A stretch of 20,952 nt of DNA from Chrysomallon squamiferum (GCA_012295275.1 CM022674.1:16000964-16021915), one strand, 5' to 3'; shown: positions 1 through 12,689, counted from the first letter of the stretch. Numbers and translations are program-made. The notes: generated by a model not told the origin, from the sequence alone.

Positions 1-1440
1 TTAAAAAAAAAAAAAAAAACCTGCTTCTCGAAGAAGGTGATTTAAATTTACTGCATTATATTTCTGTAAAAAGTAAAACAGATTAAAAATCAATTCATTT
101 TAATTTAAAAAGGACAGCAATATAATAACAACAACAACAATAATAATAATAATATATAAAGTTATATAAAATTCAATACATTATGATCTTAAGGTTCAAA
201 CACTTGTATGTAACATTGTAGATCAGTAAATAAATCTGATTGTAATTTAAAACAAATGTGTTGTTATTTCATCTTCTCAATCTTCTTATGTAAGAACTGA
301 TTTTTAATGTTCCACTACCGTCTGTGTGGGTGTGTGTCTTTTGTGTATGTGTGTATGTATGCAATGCACTCTAATTCATTTGGGACCAATCATAGCTACA
401 GGTTCAGACAGAGTGCCGGCTTGTACAAATTAAAATGACACGAAATATATTTTATTTCTAATGTTATTGTTATTCGTCTATCAAGTGGCGTCTGAGAAAC
501 AGTCTGTCATCGACGACAGCGGTTTCTTCTTTCTTTTTTTCTACTTTTTCTTTTCGTGTTTCTCTCAAAAACAAATATCTCTGTCATGGCCTCCATGTTT
601 AACATCAGTTGCAAAATGTGCTATCGATAGAAGCAGCGAACTATTTAATTTCTTTTATCATTTTAAGAATAAGAGTGTAAGAAATGTCGGTCACTGCATC
701 ATTGTGTGTATCGTCAATCGATTCAGATTTTTGAATTTGTCGGGTCCTCACTCCTTGCCGAAATATCAGTTCTGCACAACAGTTGGTGATTGTCACTTTG
801 TTTTATAATGTCAAATATTTCCTGACTTTGTTTTTTAAATTGACTTGCCAGGGTCCAAGCGAGGGATCGACTTCTTCTTAGTATTAACCAGTGGCAAAGT
901 CTAGTCGCCTGCTTTTTTCTTTTTATTTATTTATTTATTTATTATTTGGAAAAAGATCACTTGAAAGTTGAATCTATCGACACATTTTTCCTCCATTTTG
1001 TCCGATGATCTCCTTGTCACATTCTGCGATCAGTCAGCGGACTTTCGTTATTTCTGTCAAATGCATTGTTTAGTGTTGTGATTAGAGTTTGACAATAAAC
1101 ACAGTTCTTCAAAACGTGTATACAAATTAATTTTATTGAGATTCACACGATAAATGATATAATTGCCTGAACACGTTGTGTATGCATTAATTTGCTAACG
1201 GCCCTTTTGTATTAGAAACAAAACATCGATGTATATATTGTAATGTTTAATTTTATGTTTGTGACAATAGCGTGGCATTTGAAAGTTCGATACTTTGCCG
1301 TTTTTTAGGTCGTTTTGCGATGAATTCAATAAAAGAAAGCATATGTGCGTTATACGTATTTATTTAGACCTCTGCTTTTGACACTTAATCTAAATGAGTG
1401 AATTCACTTAGGTATTAACACACTATTAACGATCTTGTTC
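1..1440. other. Non-coding flank with short simple repeats
   Basis: I recognise no gene here. The stretch opens with a poly-A run (2-19) and holds a compound (CAA)n(TAA)n patch near 124-155, a degenerate TG patch (327-362) and a short (TTTA)n patch near 918-943. A 115-codon open frame at 461-808 on the plus strand has low-complexity F/S-rich composition and no recognisable domain. Base composition is AT-rich throughout. An AATAAA at 1094-1099 has no gene upstream to serve. Confidence 0.6.
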
Positions 1441-1458
1441 ATTTAGCTGCGTGAAGGG

Positions 1459-1530
1459 CATAGGTTTTCAACCTGACGGTCGCGACCTCCAGAAGGGTCG
1501 CCAGACTTTTCTCTGGGGGTCGCGAGATCA
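1459..1530 (+). mobile_element. hAT-like DNA transposon end (MITE-type fragment)
   Basis: The stretch begins with a CAnAGG-TTTTCAACC-like terminus followed by two or three copies of GGTCGCGACC/GGGGGTCGCGAG-type palindromic blocks (1479-1488, 1495-1502, 1514-1526). This 'ggttctcaacctgggggtcgcgacc' style of terminal and subterminal sequence is well known from hAT/Charlie-like elements and their MITEs. No matching inverted end and no convincing 8-bp duplication was found downstream, so this looks like one surviving end. The GC-rich block contrasts sharply with the AT-rich surroundings. The family is assigned from memory of the motif, not from a search. Confidence 0.45.
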
Positions 1531-1540
1531 TTATTGAGTG

Positions 1541-2721
<1,181 letters not shown>

Positions 2722-2908
2722 TACAGTTATAGGATCTGCTCTGGAATCCTGTCTCACAACATCTTTATGTATTACACGCTGCATGCAGAAAACAAAAACA
2801 TTACAGAAACTAAATAATAAAACTTGATTTTTATGTCGATATAATTTTTATATAAACACAAATTAAATCCAGAAATAAACGATGGAAAAATTTATGATAC
2901 AAAACAAA

Positions 2909-2914
2909 TTTATT
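2909..2914 (-). promoter_or_regulatory. Candidate polyadenylation hexamer AATAAA
   Basis: TTTATT on the plus strand reads AATAAA on the minus strand, about 530 bases past the BTB stop codon. A second hexamer at 3098-3093 is closer, about 345 bases past the stop. Either could be used, and both may be chance matches. Confidence 0.25.
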
Positions 2915-3306
2915 TGCATTTTGTTTATATACATCTTATACATAAACAAGCAAACAGTAAATTCGAAACATAATCTAATTTACTTAGATATTTAATATAA
3001 ATCTTAAGAAAAGAAAATTGATAAATAAATCAATAACAGTTCTTGTATCTCATGTCCATCAGTCAGTAAGTACATATATAATTTATCTACATTTTATTTT
3101 ATATACATTTTAAAGCGAAATAAAAAAAGTACAAATGAAGCAAGAAATAGTTAATAAAACTACGTCTTATATACAAACTAAGAACATTAGATATACTTAA
3201 ATAAATAAATAAATATAAAAGCAATTAGATATTAATATACATTTTACAAGTATCTGTTTGACACAAATCAGTCCAACAGAAAATTTCAAATCAAATCTAT
3301 TACGTC

Positions 3307-3318
3307 ATCAGGAGAACG

Positions 3319-3361
<43 letters not shown>

Positions 3362-3384
3362 ATATATAAATAAATAAATAAATA
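3307..3384. repeat. (AAAT)n microsatellite
   Basis: Tandem AAAT units with one TATA-like interruption near 3363. If the BTB transcript extends past its stop codon, this tract lies in its 3' UTR and reads as (ATTT)n in the RNA. Confidence 0.95.
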
Positions 3385-3442
3385 CATAAAAATATTAGGC
3401 CAGTGATGACTAAAACTGACAATGTTTGAACGATGTTGTTTT

Positions 3443-4667
3443 TTACACTAAAAATAACAATGCAGGTATTTGTCCTATTAACACACGTGTACTACCAAGT
3501 TGTCTGTCACTGTGTTTAGATTTGTGTGAGTCAGAAAATCTACAAACAAAAGAGTCTACAACAATTTCTGATTTACCTTTACGTCCACACCATGAGTCTC
3601 CTCCCTTAACAGTAACAAACAAGCTGTACTCAGTGTTTTTAGTAATCTTCACTGGACGTCTGAACACGACGTCATACACGTCAGACACGACGTGTTCATA
3701 TCTCTGTGTCAGCGTAGACCCATCCTGTATTTCGTCTGTTGTTGTGTCAGTGACGAATGCTCTGACATCGTAGTTTCGTGCTTGACGGTGACCGTACAAC
3801 TGAAATCCGCGAAGTAAAGCGATTTTGTTGACAGAGAAAGTAATGGCTTGATCTATTTTACCAGAATTGGACCAGATATCAGGATATGTTCTACCAAACC
3901 GGTTTATTGTAATCTGTGTTTTCATCATTGCAGTTCTCTTGTTTGAGTTAAAAGGTGAAACATCTTCATCACTCTTCTCCCAGTGTCCCCAAATCTTGTT
4001 CTCTTCTGTGTCACTGAGTATGTTAGTGGGTGTCACGTGTTCTACAAAATACGTCTGATCGAGTAATGGATAACGCACGTGCTTCACGGCCGCTCCCAGT
4101 TCTTCGCGCCTGTTCTGACCATTCGTCTCTTTTCCTTGCTTCCTACACGCGCTGTCAGCCCACTTCACAACGGCTTCAAAAACATTTTTCTCGTCTGCTG
4201 TCAGTTCGTCTGATCGTACGATCTCAACCAGACATTCGTGACAAAGTTCGGTGACTTCATCTGACTTCAGAACTTCGTCGCCATTTTCTAAAAGGTAGTC
4301 AAGAGTTTTTTTTCTTAGATCATATTTATCAAACAGGTGAGCTTTTTCCAGCACGACGCACGCAGTCTCTGATGACAACGACGACTCCAAATAGCGCACG
4401 CACTGATCGTCCAGTGTTGTAACGAAGTACTTCCTCGATAGATACAGCAGACCGGTGACGTTGTTGCCTGTTAGGACGACGTCATCCGTATAAAGATATC
4501 TGTGTAAAAGAATGTATAGGAAGACTTCAAAACGAGAGATAATTATGGGAGATTAATTAATTAGAAAATAATTAGATTACTAACAAAAACTGTATTGTTA
4601 TCAACGTTCGTGTCGGTATGTATGATTCGTTACTCACTATGTTCGCACCTGTGTAGCTGTGTGTTTC

Positions 4668-4711
<44 letters not shown>

Positions 4712-4983
4712 CGTGTGTTAACATACTTTAAAAACTCTGTAAAAATATCTGCCTGCACATCAGGCAACAGGATGGTGTTTTGTTCGCGAAGTTCTCCCAT
4801 CAGCATCCTGTGGAAGACTTCGCTTCGTATCATAAGGATAAACCGATGTGCATCCACAGTTTTTTCTTCTTCCCCAACAACAAATCTGACGTCGCTGTCT
4901 TTTCTCGTACGAAAAACGTGTTCAATACACTCCGTTAGTTTTTTCCCTGTCTGCCAACTTGAAACTTCTGCTGCGGTGGCCAT
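3443..4983 (-). CDS. BTB/POZ-BACK-PHR domain protein, BTBD6/BTBD2-like (two exons, complete)
   Basis: Spliced CDS: exon 1 4983-4727, intron 4726-4500, exon 2 4499-3443, TAA at 3445-3443; 437 residues, close to the usual length of this family. The BTB domain spans about residues 20-125 (DVRFVVG at 31-37, AHRFIL at 45-50, LLPDV at 72-76, then KYLYTDDV rebuilt exactly across the splice). The BACK domain covers about 130-250 (ACVVLEKAHLF, then VFEAVVKWADSAC). The PHR domain covers about 285-436 (LYGHRQARNYDVRAFV, a YSLFVTVKGGDSW strand, and GQIPALLF at the end). Splice sites are GTATGT and TTTTACACAG, and the codon phase closes correctly. The start is the first ATG after an in-frame stop. Family members usually act as substrate adaptors for Cullin-3 ubiquitin ligases. 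That role, and the exact orthologue, are inferred from the domains. No broken motif was seen, so I take it as functional. Confidence 0.93.
4500..4726 (-). other. Intron of the BTB gene with an internal CA repeat
   Basis: 227-nt intron between the two BTB exons, with donor GTATGT at 4726-4721 and acceptor CAG ending at 4500. Splicing here joins AA with A to make Lys86 and restores the family's KYLYTDDV segment, which supports the boundaries strongly. On the sense (minus) strand the intron carries a (CA)n run at about 4707-4674, starting some 20 nt inside the donor. Confidence 0.9.
4674..4707. repeat. (GT)n dinucleotide repeat inside the BTB intron
   Basis: Perfect GT run on the plus strand, which is (CA)n in the BTB transcript, flanked by degenerate GT sequence on both sides. 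It lies wholly within the 227-nt intron. Confidence 0.97.
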
Positions 4984-4990
4984 GTTTTCA

Positions 4991-5128
<138 letters not shown>

Positions 5129-5883
5129 TTTGAAATATAATTTTTAAATGTAGTACACAGCCTCACACTGCAGTGACCAGTTTTCTATATTCACATCTAG
5201 CTATGACCTGTACATAGAAATATTTCAAAAACCAAACATTTTTATGTAAAAAAATAATCAACCTAAGATCATTTCTAACAAGCGACTACTTTCTGTTCAA
5301 TACTGCGATCAGAAATCTTAAAATAAATAAATAAATAAAAGATAATGAAAGAAAGAAGAAAAAAAAAAAATCAAATATATACCAAATCGATAAAAGATAA
5401 AAAGAAGTACATTATGCTTACACTAGTGATAATTATGATGACGACAACAACAATAATTATTATTATAATTATTTTTATACACAGACATATTTAACTGTGG
5501 GAGAAACGATTTTCAAATCGCAATGTACAAATGGTCATTTATACGAATTTACTCCTCGAAAAGACAAAATAATTAAAGACAATAACAAATATAAAAAGAA
5601 ACACTATATAAGAAAAAAGAATAATAAGTAAGGAAAATCAAGGAACAAGATGTGATACTTTTGAAATATAAAACTATATAAAATACCTTGTAATTTCAAC
5701 TTCCTGATCGACAATTTCTTATAAGTGACTATTTTCTATCAACTCAGTAACAGATCACAGATGTCACCGATCTAAGAATAAATGAAATAAAATAAAATAA
5801 TATAAAGTAAGCGATATATAACAAAAGGCGTGAAAAAAAAAAAAAAAGAGATATAATAGGATAGCAGTAGTAATAGTAGTAGC

Positions 5884-5916
<33 letters not shown>

Positions 5917-6090
5917 CAACAACAACAACAACAACAACAATAACAGCATATTAAAGTCAGGATATACATAACTTCTATCATTTCAATTTAAAAAAACCTC
6001 ACACTCAAGTAATCTATTTGTTAACTAAACCTGATATATTTAGTAATAAAATAAAAATACTGGAATCGTAAAATATAAGAAAATATAAAA
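5129..6090. other. Non-coding 5' flank of the BTB gene
   Basis: No gene is recognised. It holds A-rich and (AAT)/(AAAT)-rich sequence, a poly-A run near 5833-5846, and a compound (AAT)n(CAA)n repeat at about 5884-5942. Two short stretches, 5271-5300 and 5714-5742, match at about 24 of 29 positions in direct orientation, hinting at an old duplication of about 440 bp. Confidence 0.5.
5884..5942. repeat. Compound (AAT)n(CAA)n microsatellite
   Basis: About ten AAT units run directly into about nine CAA units. The same AAT/CAA pairing recurs near 124-155, 6364-6430, 7401-7474 and 9836-9916, so the pairing may be inherited from a dispersed repeat rather than arising each time. Confidence 0.95.
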
Positions 6091-6225
6091 TTTTATACAC
6101 GTTCAATATGGTCGACTACTTTAACTTCTGCTTTGTGTTGTTTTAGTTAGGAAACCCTCCACTGATAAACACGCGACTGACGTCAAATATCTTATACGTC
6201 ATCAAGTGTTACGTTTCAGTTTCAG
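6091..6225 (-). promoter_or_regulatory. Tentative promoter cluster: CRE, CRE half-site, ISRE-like and TATA-like motifs
   Basis: TGACGTCA, a perfect palindromic CRE, lies at 6178-6185. A TACGTCA half-site follows at 6195-6201. CGTTTCAGTTTCAG at 6212-6225 fits the ISRE core GTTTCnnTTTC. Reading in the BTB direction, a TATAAAA lies at 6097-6091, about 80 bases further on. The order (upstream factors, then TATA) fits a promoter firing toward the BTB gene through a 5' UTR intron. TATA matches are cheap in AT-rich DNA, and no first exon can be fixed, so this is inference. Confidence 0.25.
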
Positions 6226-6962
6226 ATTAAAATAAACAAATCGTGCTGCGAGATATATGTACACTGATCTGATATAAATCTTCTTTACAATAAATTACTT
6301 CAATTCTAATTCAATAAATTAAATACTACTAGATGCCATTGTTTATACCTAAATTATAAATTTAATAATAATAATAATAAAATAATAATAATAATAATTA
6401 TAACAACAACAACAACAACATCAACATCATCAAAAAGAACAATAATAATAATAACAAATATTTTTTATAGTATACTGAATATGAATATACGAAGCTTGCA
6501 TGACCAGTGTGTGAATGTAATCTTCTGTTTTCTTGTTATCTGTCATATAAAAGTAGCGTAAATTACACGAGACACACAAAGATATACTCGGCTGTCATTT
6601 ACAGCGATCTGACAAATTCATTGTTAATACACTGTCTGCCCATAAGTGTAGAAATAACCCGTGAAAATAAGAAATTATTTACATTTGTCATCATTGTGAG
6701 AAGATAAATAATTTCAACAACGACGAGAAAGACAACCAACAAACAAACTCGTAAATAGAAAATAATTCAATTTTATGAGATAATATTATCACATCCTCTT
6801 GTGGCACCTTCCATATACCAGATGAACAGTAAAAGTTACAAGTCCAGGTCTACTACATATTTTTTCACATGTTTAACACTATAATGCAGTTTGTTGTATG
6901 TACATTAATAGCAGCGAGACAATGTTAATTTTTTTTTTTCCTTTTATTGTTTTCCACTGCAG
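6226..6962. other. Non-coding stretch with an AAT/CAA compound repeat
   Basis: No gene is recognised. (AAT)n at about 6364-6398 is followed by (CAA)n at about 6401-6421. A 66-codon plus-strand frame at 6507-6707 has no family signature. The segment ends in a strong pyrimidine tract (6929-6956) and CAG at 6960-6962. Confidence 0.5.
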
Positions 6963-7094
6963 ATGAAAACAAATACCAAAACATTGTATACACAGGTTGG
7001 AACAGGTGATAGACCAATACAAACGTTAGTTAAGAAGGAAGGAATGATTGAAGAAACGAAGAAAGAAAGAATGAAAGGAACACACACAAAATAA
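6963..7094 (+). CDS. Possible small ORF (43 codons) placed after a splice-acceptor-like tract
   Basis: An ATG at 6963 follows immediately after a long T/C-rich tract ending in CAG, a textbook-looking 3' splice site. The frame then stays open to TAA at 7092-7094. The 43-residue product starts MKTNTKTLYTQVGTGDR and becomes Lys/Glu-rich toward its end. I recognise no family. A chance ORF this short is common, and no donor or upstream exon was identified, so this is recorded as a candidate only. Confidence 0.15.
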   Translation: MKTNTKTLYTQVGTGDRPIQTLVKKEGMIEETKKERMKGTHTK

Positions 7095-7244
7095 AAGTAT
7101 TTAAAAAAAATTAATAATAAAATAAAAGAAATTAAATTAAATTAAATTAAAACAATATAAAATACTCACTGAAATCAGAGATCTATAAATAAAATAAAAT
7201 AAAATGAAATAAAATAAATAAATATAGAAAGAAAGGAAAAAAAA
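7095..7244. other. AT-rich simple sequence before repeat unit A
   Basis: Degenerate (AAAT)n and (ATTAA)n sequence ending in a poly-A run at about 7237-7249. It contains nothing gene-like. It marks the left edge of recognisable similarity to the repeat units at 7.2-15 kb. Confidence 0.5.
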
Positions 7245-7558
7245 AAAAGCTGTACAGTGTTTCTTTAGATGTGGAAAGGGATATAATATTTATAGACATT
7301 TCTATCTGCTCCTAAGGCAATTAATAACCAATATATGTGACAGTGATTTTGTTATCAATAGGTAAAACTCAATAGACTAAAAGTGCTAACCTCATGAAGA
7401 AAATAATAATAACAACAACAAAAAATAATAACAATAACAACAACAAACAACAACAATAATAATTATAATTATAACTAAATCAATAAATAAAATTAACAAA
7501 TAACAATATAAAAACACGCATATCCGAGAAAATTAAAATTGGTCTTCGCAAAGTGTTC

Positions 7559-7671
<113 letters not shown>

Positions 7672-8037
7672 AAATGCAACTTTCATAAGTTCTTACCAGG
7701 TTGGATAATTTCTAACAAGGAGATGTCAATCAGACTGTGTTGCCGTGGAAACCAGTTTTCAGTTGTATGAGACAAACACACAAATACGTGATCTAATATA
7801 CCCGCTTTAAGAGAACTTTGACCATCTCGTGATGGAGATAAAACTCAGGTGAGGTATGTCAGTTTCAAACCATTGCCTTATTTAGTAAACTGATAATTGC
7901 ATACGTCAATTAGAAAAGATTACTAATCAACAATACACATTTAATCTTTTCTGTTTGACACGAAGTAAAACATCCAGGTCCGGGTTTGTTTAAATAACGG
8001 GTGGGGGTATGGTATTTATATATTTAGTTATTACAAC

Positions 8038-8560
8038 CACTGTTACCTGTAATATTACAGCTACTACAACATTGTTTGTACTGACTTGTATTAAATTTTA
8101 CAAGTAGAACAAGCAACCACAGCTACTACTACAACCATTATTACTACTGTTACTACTAAAATACTATTACTAAAACTGCTAATAGTACTGTTGCTGCTAC
8201 AGCTTTACTACCACTACTAATATCAATACCATTAAACTATTATTAGTACTACAATTACTTTAACTTCTGTTACTATATTTTATAATACTACTTCTAATTC
8301 TATCACTACTACCACTGTCAGTACTTTTACTGTTAGCTGCTACTGCTACTACAATTACTACTACTACCATACCGTTACTAGCGCTACTAATACTACAGTT
8401 GTTAATACTAATCCAACTGCTAAAATGTTGCTGCTGCTAAAACTTCTACTACTACTACTACTAATACTACTGCTACTACTACTACTACTACTGCTACTAC
8501 TACTACTACTACTACTACTATAACTATTACTACAACAACTGCTGTTAGTGTTACTGCTGA
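8038..8560. repeat. Diverged (ACT)n trinucleotide array of unit A
   Basis: More than 500 bases dominated by ACT units with point changes such as GCT, ATT and ACA, becoming purer toward 8450-8520. Matching cores lie at 9929-10310 (same strand) and 13166-13430 (opposite strand, GTA). Threonine- or valine-rich open frames through these cores follow from the repeat and are not evidence of a protein. Confidence 0.9.
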
Positions 8561-8785
8561 TACTATTGTCTTGTAAATTTAAATTTCTTTATGATCAGAT
8601 TTTTCTTTGTTTAATATTAACAATATTATTTTTTTTAATCTATTTAAATATAGTTATATGTGTTCAACTCCTATATAATTAATCTATTACTAAAACACGT
8701 GTTAGTGATAACATAACCTACTAATCTGTTTTGTCAAGAGTAAAGTTTATTTGGCTATCTTAAATTTATTACCTACAGATACACT

Positions 8786-8940
8786 CAGTACAAGTCCACT
8801 TTCTACACTCACATGCACACGCGCACACACAAGTGTGTTTATGTGTATATATCAAACAAAATAATTAAACATTCAGATATGTGTTTATGTATATATCAAA
8901 AAAAAAAATAATAAAACATTCAATATGGTGAATAAGAAAA
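8786..8940. other. Junction between repeat units A and B
   Basis: Short CA-rich and AT-rich linker. It contains an imperfect internal duplication: a segment around TATATATCAAA and AAACATTCA occurs at about 8845-8878 and again at about 8889-8924. No s1 module is present here, so unit B appears to lack that end. Confidence 0.5.
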
Positions 8941-9007
8941 ATAATAATAATAATAATAATAATAAATAATAATGATAAAACACACATAGAGATATACAGA
9001 CAAAAAG

Positions 9008-9493
9008 TCGCACACACATACACATACACTTAGAGACACACACATACATACACACAGACACGCAGACACATACACAGACACACATTCATACACACAGACA
9101 TAAACACAGACATACAAACAAAACAGGAATATGCATATACAGACACACACATTCATACACACAGACACAAAACACACACACACACAAACAAAACAGAGAA
9201 TACATCATATACACACAGACACATAGATACACACAGAAACAAACACACACATACACACACACAGAATATACATACATAGACACACACACAGACACACACA
9301 TACACACACACACAGACACACATACACACACACACCACATACATACAACACATATACATATACAAACACACACATACATACACACAGACATACACACACA
9401 CATACACACACACACACAGACAGACACACATACACACAGACAGATACACACACACACATACACATATACACACAGACATACAGATACACACAG
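9008..9493. repeat. Long (AC)n-type array with higher-order duplication
   Basis: Nearly 490 bases of ACAC, ACAT and ACAG variants. A segment of about 60-65 bases occurs twice in tandem (from 9075 and from 9140), each containing CATTCATACACACAGACA and ending near AAACAAAACAG-GAATA, so the array grew partly by segmental duplication. The counterpart in unit D is a much shorter GT-rich stretch (about 13850-13920). Confidence 0.9.
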
Positions 9494-9835
9494 AAATGCC
9501 TTCTGTTATTAAACTACAAAGAATAATCATTTTACTTTTTTTCTTTTTTTACAGGCAATTTTCCTTTCTCTGTGGCTTATACCTACAAGAAAACAGAATC
9601 TGAATGTTTAATACTATCATCTCCCTGTTATAACTAATTTTCTAACAATAGAGCCACGTCTTAGTGGTTTAATAAGAGTACAGACCTGATAACACAATTT
9701 AATATTTCTCTTTCCAACAATCCGCTGACCGCGTGACTAACACAGATAAAATACTTCTTAAAATAAATCTTCTTTAATCTGTGTTGACATTCAAGGTAAT
9801 ACAGGGTTGAATTTAAAATATTTGAAATACAATTT

Positions 9836-9889
<54 letters not shown>

Positions 9890-10310
9890 AATAATCATAA
9901 TAATAATAATAATAAATATAAATAAAAGGTACTACTACAAATACCTTTACTAGTGCTACTGTTACCACAGTTGTTGATAATACTTCTGCTGCCAACACTA
10001 TCGTTAAAGCTATGATTAATACTACAACGACAACGATTATTATAACAGTTGTCAATATTACACCAGCTGCTGCTACTACCACTACTACTACTACAACTAT
10101 TAGTATTGTTACTACTTCTTTAATTACTACTATTACTACTATGATTATTACTACTATAACTACTACTATTACTACTACTACAACGACTACTGTAACTACT
10201 ACTATTCCCACTGCCACTCTGACTACTATAACTACTACTATTACTACTACCACTATTACAAATACTATAACTACTACTATTACTACTACTACTGTTGTTA
10301 CTTCTTCCAC
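9836..10310. repeat. (CAA)n, (AAT)n and (ACT)n core of unit B
   Basis: A pure CAA run (9836-9888) passes through AAT (9887-9916) into a diverged ACT array (9929-10310). The inverted counterpart in unit D (13166-13460) keeps the ACT core and a short ATT run but lacks the CAA block. Long valine-rich minus-strand and threonine-rich plus-strand frames here are products of the repeat. Confidence 0.9.
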
Positions 10311-10393
10311 TGCTAAATTGTTCTGTAAATTCTAATTTCATTGTGATAAAATTTTTCATCGCTATCAGATAATGTTTTTTTGTTTATTATTAT

Positions 10394-10427
<34 letters not shown>

Positions 10428-10529
10428 TCGCGTCAAACTACTGCGTTCGTAATTATTATCATACCTATATCCTGAAAGGGATTTACTTTACAGAACATAT
10501 GTGTGCGTGTGCGTGTGGTGTGAGTGTTC

Positions 10530-10720
<191 letters not shown>

Positions 10721-10772
10721 TCAACAAGCCGCTATCTCTTACCCCTTTTCCAGAATCTCTGTTGAGCTTGTT

Positions 10773-11590
<818 letters not shown>

Positions 11591-11728
11591 GCTGTACAGA
11601 GATGACAGAAATTTCAAACACAGGTCGTAGAAATATTCAAACTTTCAGTATAGAATCCAGTTATCTATTTAAATAGATGAAACACAGGACATTTACAATA
11701 CTAAACAATCAAACATTTGATCATAAAG

Positions 11729-11850
<122 letters not shown>

Positions 11851-11920
11851 TACATGAATTTTATTTCAAATATTTTAAATTACATTAAAGCATTAAACCA
11901 GGTTTTTCCTCTGTACCTAG

Positions 11921-12075
11921 TACGGGTACCAGACCAATTATCCGGCGTCCTGAAATCCGGAAAGACCAGAGAACTGGAAGTTTTCTCCAGATGCTATTTT
12001 CATAGTTCGCGTGGACGGGTGCAGTCCTCGTTTTTCAAGTGTCGAATCGCCAAAGTTGTGTATCGTCAGTTTTCT
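11921..12075 (+). mobile_element. Possible pogo/Tigger-type DNA transposon end
   Basis: This block begins at a TA (11921-11922) right where module s4 of unit C is cut off. It contains ATTATCCGGCGTCCTGAAATC and a second CCGGAAAG, a CCGG-rich pattern that resembles terminal sequence of pogo/Tigger-like (Tc1/mariner superfamily) elements. It is clearly more GC-rich than its flanks. No matching inverted end was found before 12690, so the family is a guess from motif memory. Confidence 0.3.
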
Positions 12076-12300
12076 TTATGTTTTAAATTTTAAAATGTTT
12101 ATGCCTAAGTATTTACTTATTTAGATGTCTTCATACCAGAGAGATGTTCAGTAAAGTACGTCCCTGACAGGATAATTATGATAATTAACACAAACGCTAA
12201 CAAACGATTCTAAACTTTCATAGGAAAAAAGCAGAAAACATATATGTATTTATATGTATATGTGTGTATATATAGTTTAAAAATTAAAGCGATTGTTGTG
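12076..12300. other. Non-coding sequence inside interrupted unit C
   Basis: AT-rich, with a TATG/TGTG-rich patch at about 12240-12272. It contains nothing gene-like and does not align to the other repeat units. Confidence 0.5.
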
Positions 12301-12301
12301 A

Positions 12302-12372
<71 letters not shown>

Positions 12373-12514
12373 CGCCTAAACTGTTATAGAAGTAATACGT
12401 CACACAAATGGCGGTTTCACAGAAGCCGAAGTTACACTTCTGAGATTTAACAGTTAAACAGAGCAATGCTGAGGTATGGTCAGTTTAATTTAGTTTATTT
12501 ATTTATTATTTAAT

Positions 12515-12579
<65 letters not shown>

Positions 12580-12604
12580 TTTATTCTTCTTCTTCTTCTT
12601 CTGA

Positions 12605-12689
<85 letters not shown>
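12302..12689. repeat. Run of four different simple repeats
   Basis: (AAT)n at 12302-12366, then about 120 bases of non-repeat sequence, then (TTTA)n at about 12493-12585, a short (TTC)n at 12585-12601 and (ATT)n at 12607-12688 directly abutting module s1. The AAT tract and the ATT tract are inverted relative to each other. Confidence 0.95.

Noticed and set aside
461-808. A 115-codon plus-strand ORF
   Set aside because: It is Phe/Ser-rich over its first half, shows no recognisable domain and has no associated promoter or splice signals.
3426-3773. Plus-strand frames across the BTB exons
   Set aside because: They are antisense shadows of the minus-strand BTB exon 2, whose domains and splice sites are clear.
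8038-8560. A CRISPR-like or minisatellite array
   Set aside because: There are no constant repeats with unique spacers. It is a diverged ACT trinucleotide array in animal DNA.
8885-9530. Cysteine/valine-rich 'CVCVCV' proteins on the minus strand
   Set aside because: They are translations of the (AC)n array.
9834-10359. Long valine-, threonine- and serine-rich open frames on both strands
   Set aside because: They arise from the ACT/AGT trinucleotide array, which lacks stop codons in several frames. Composition is pure low complexity.
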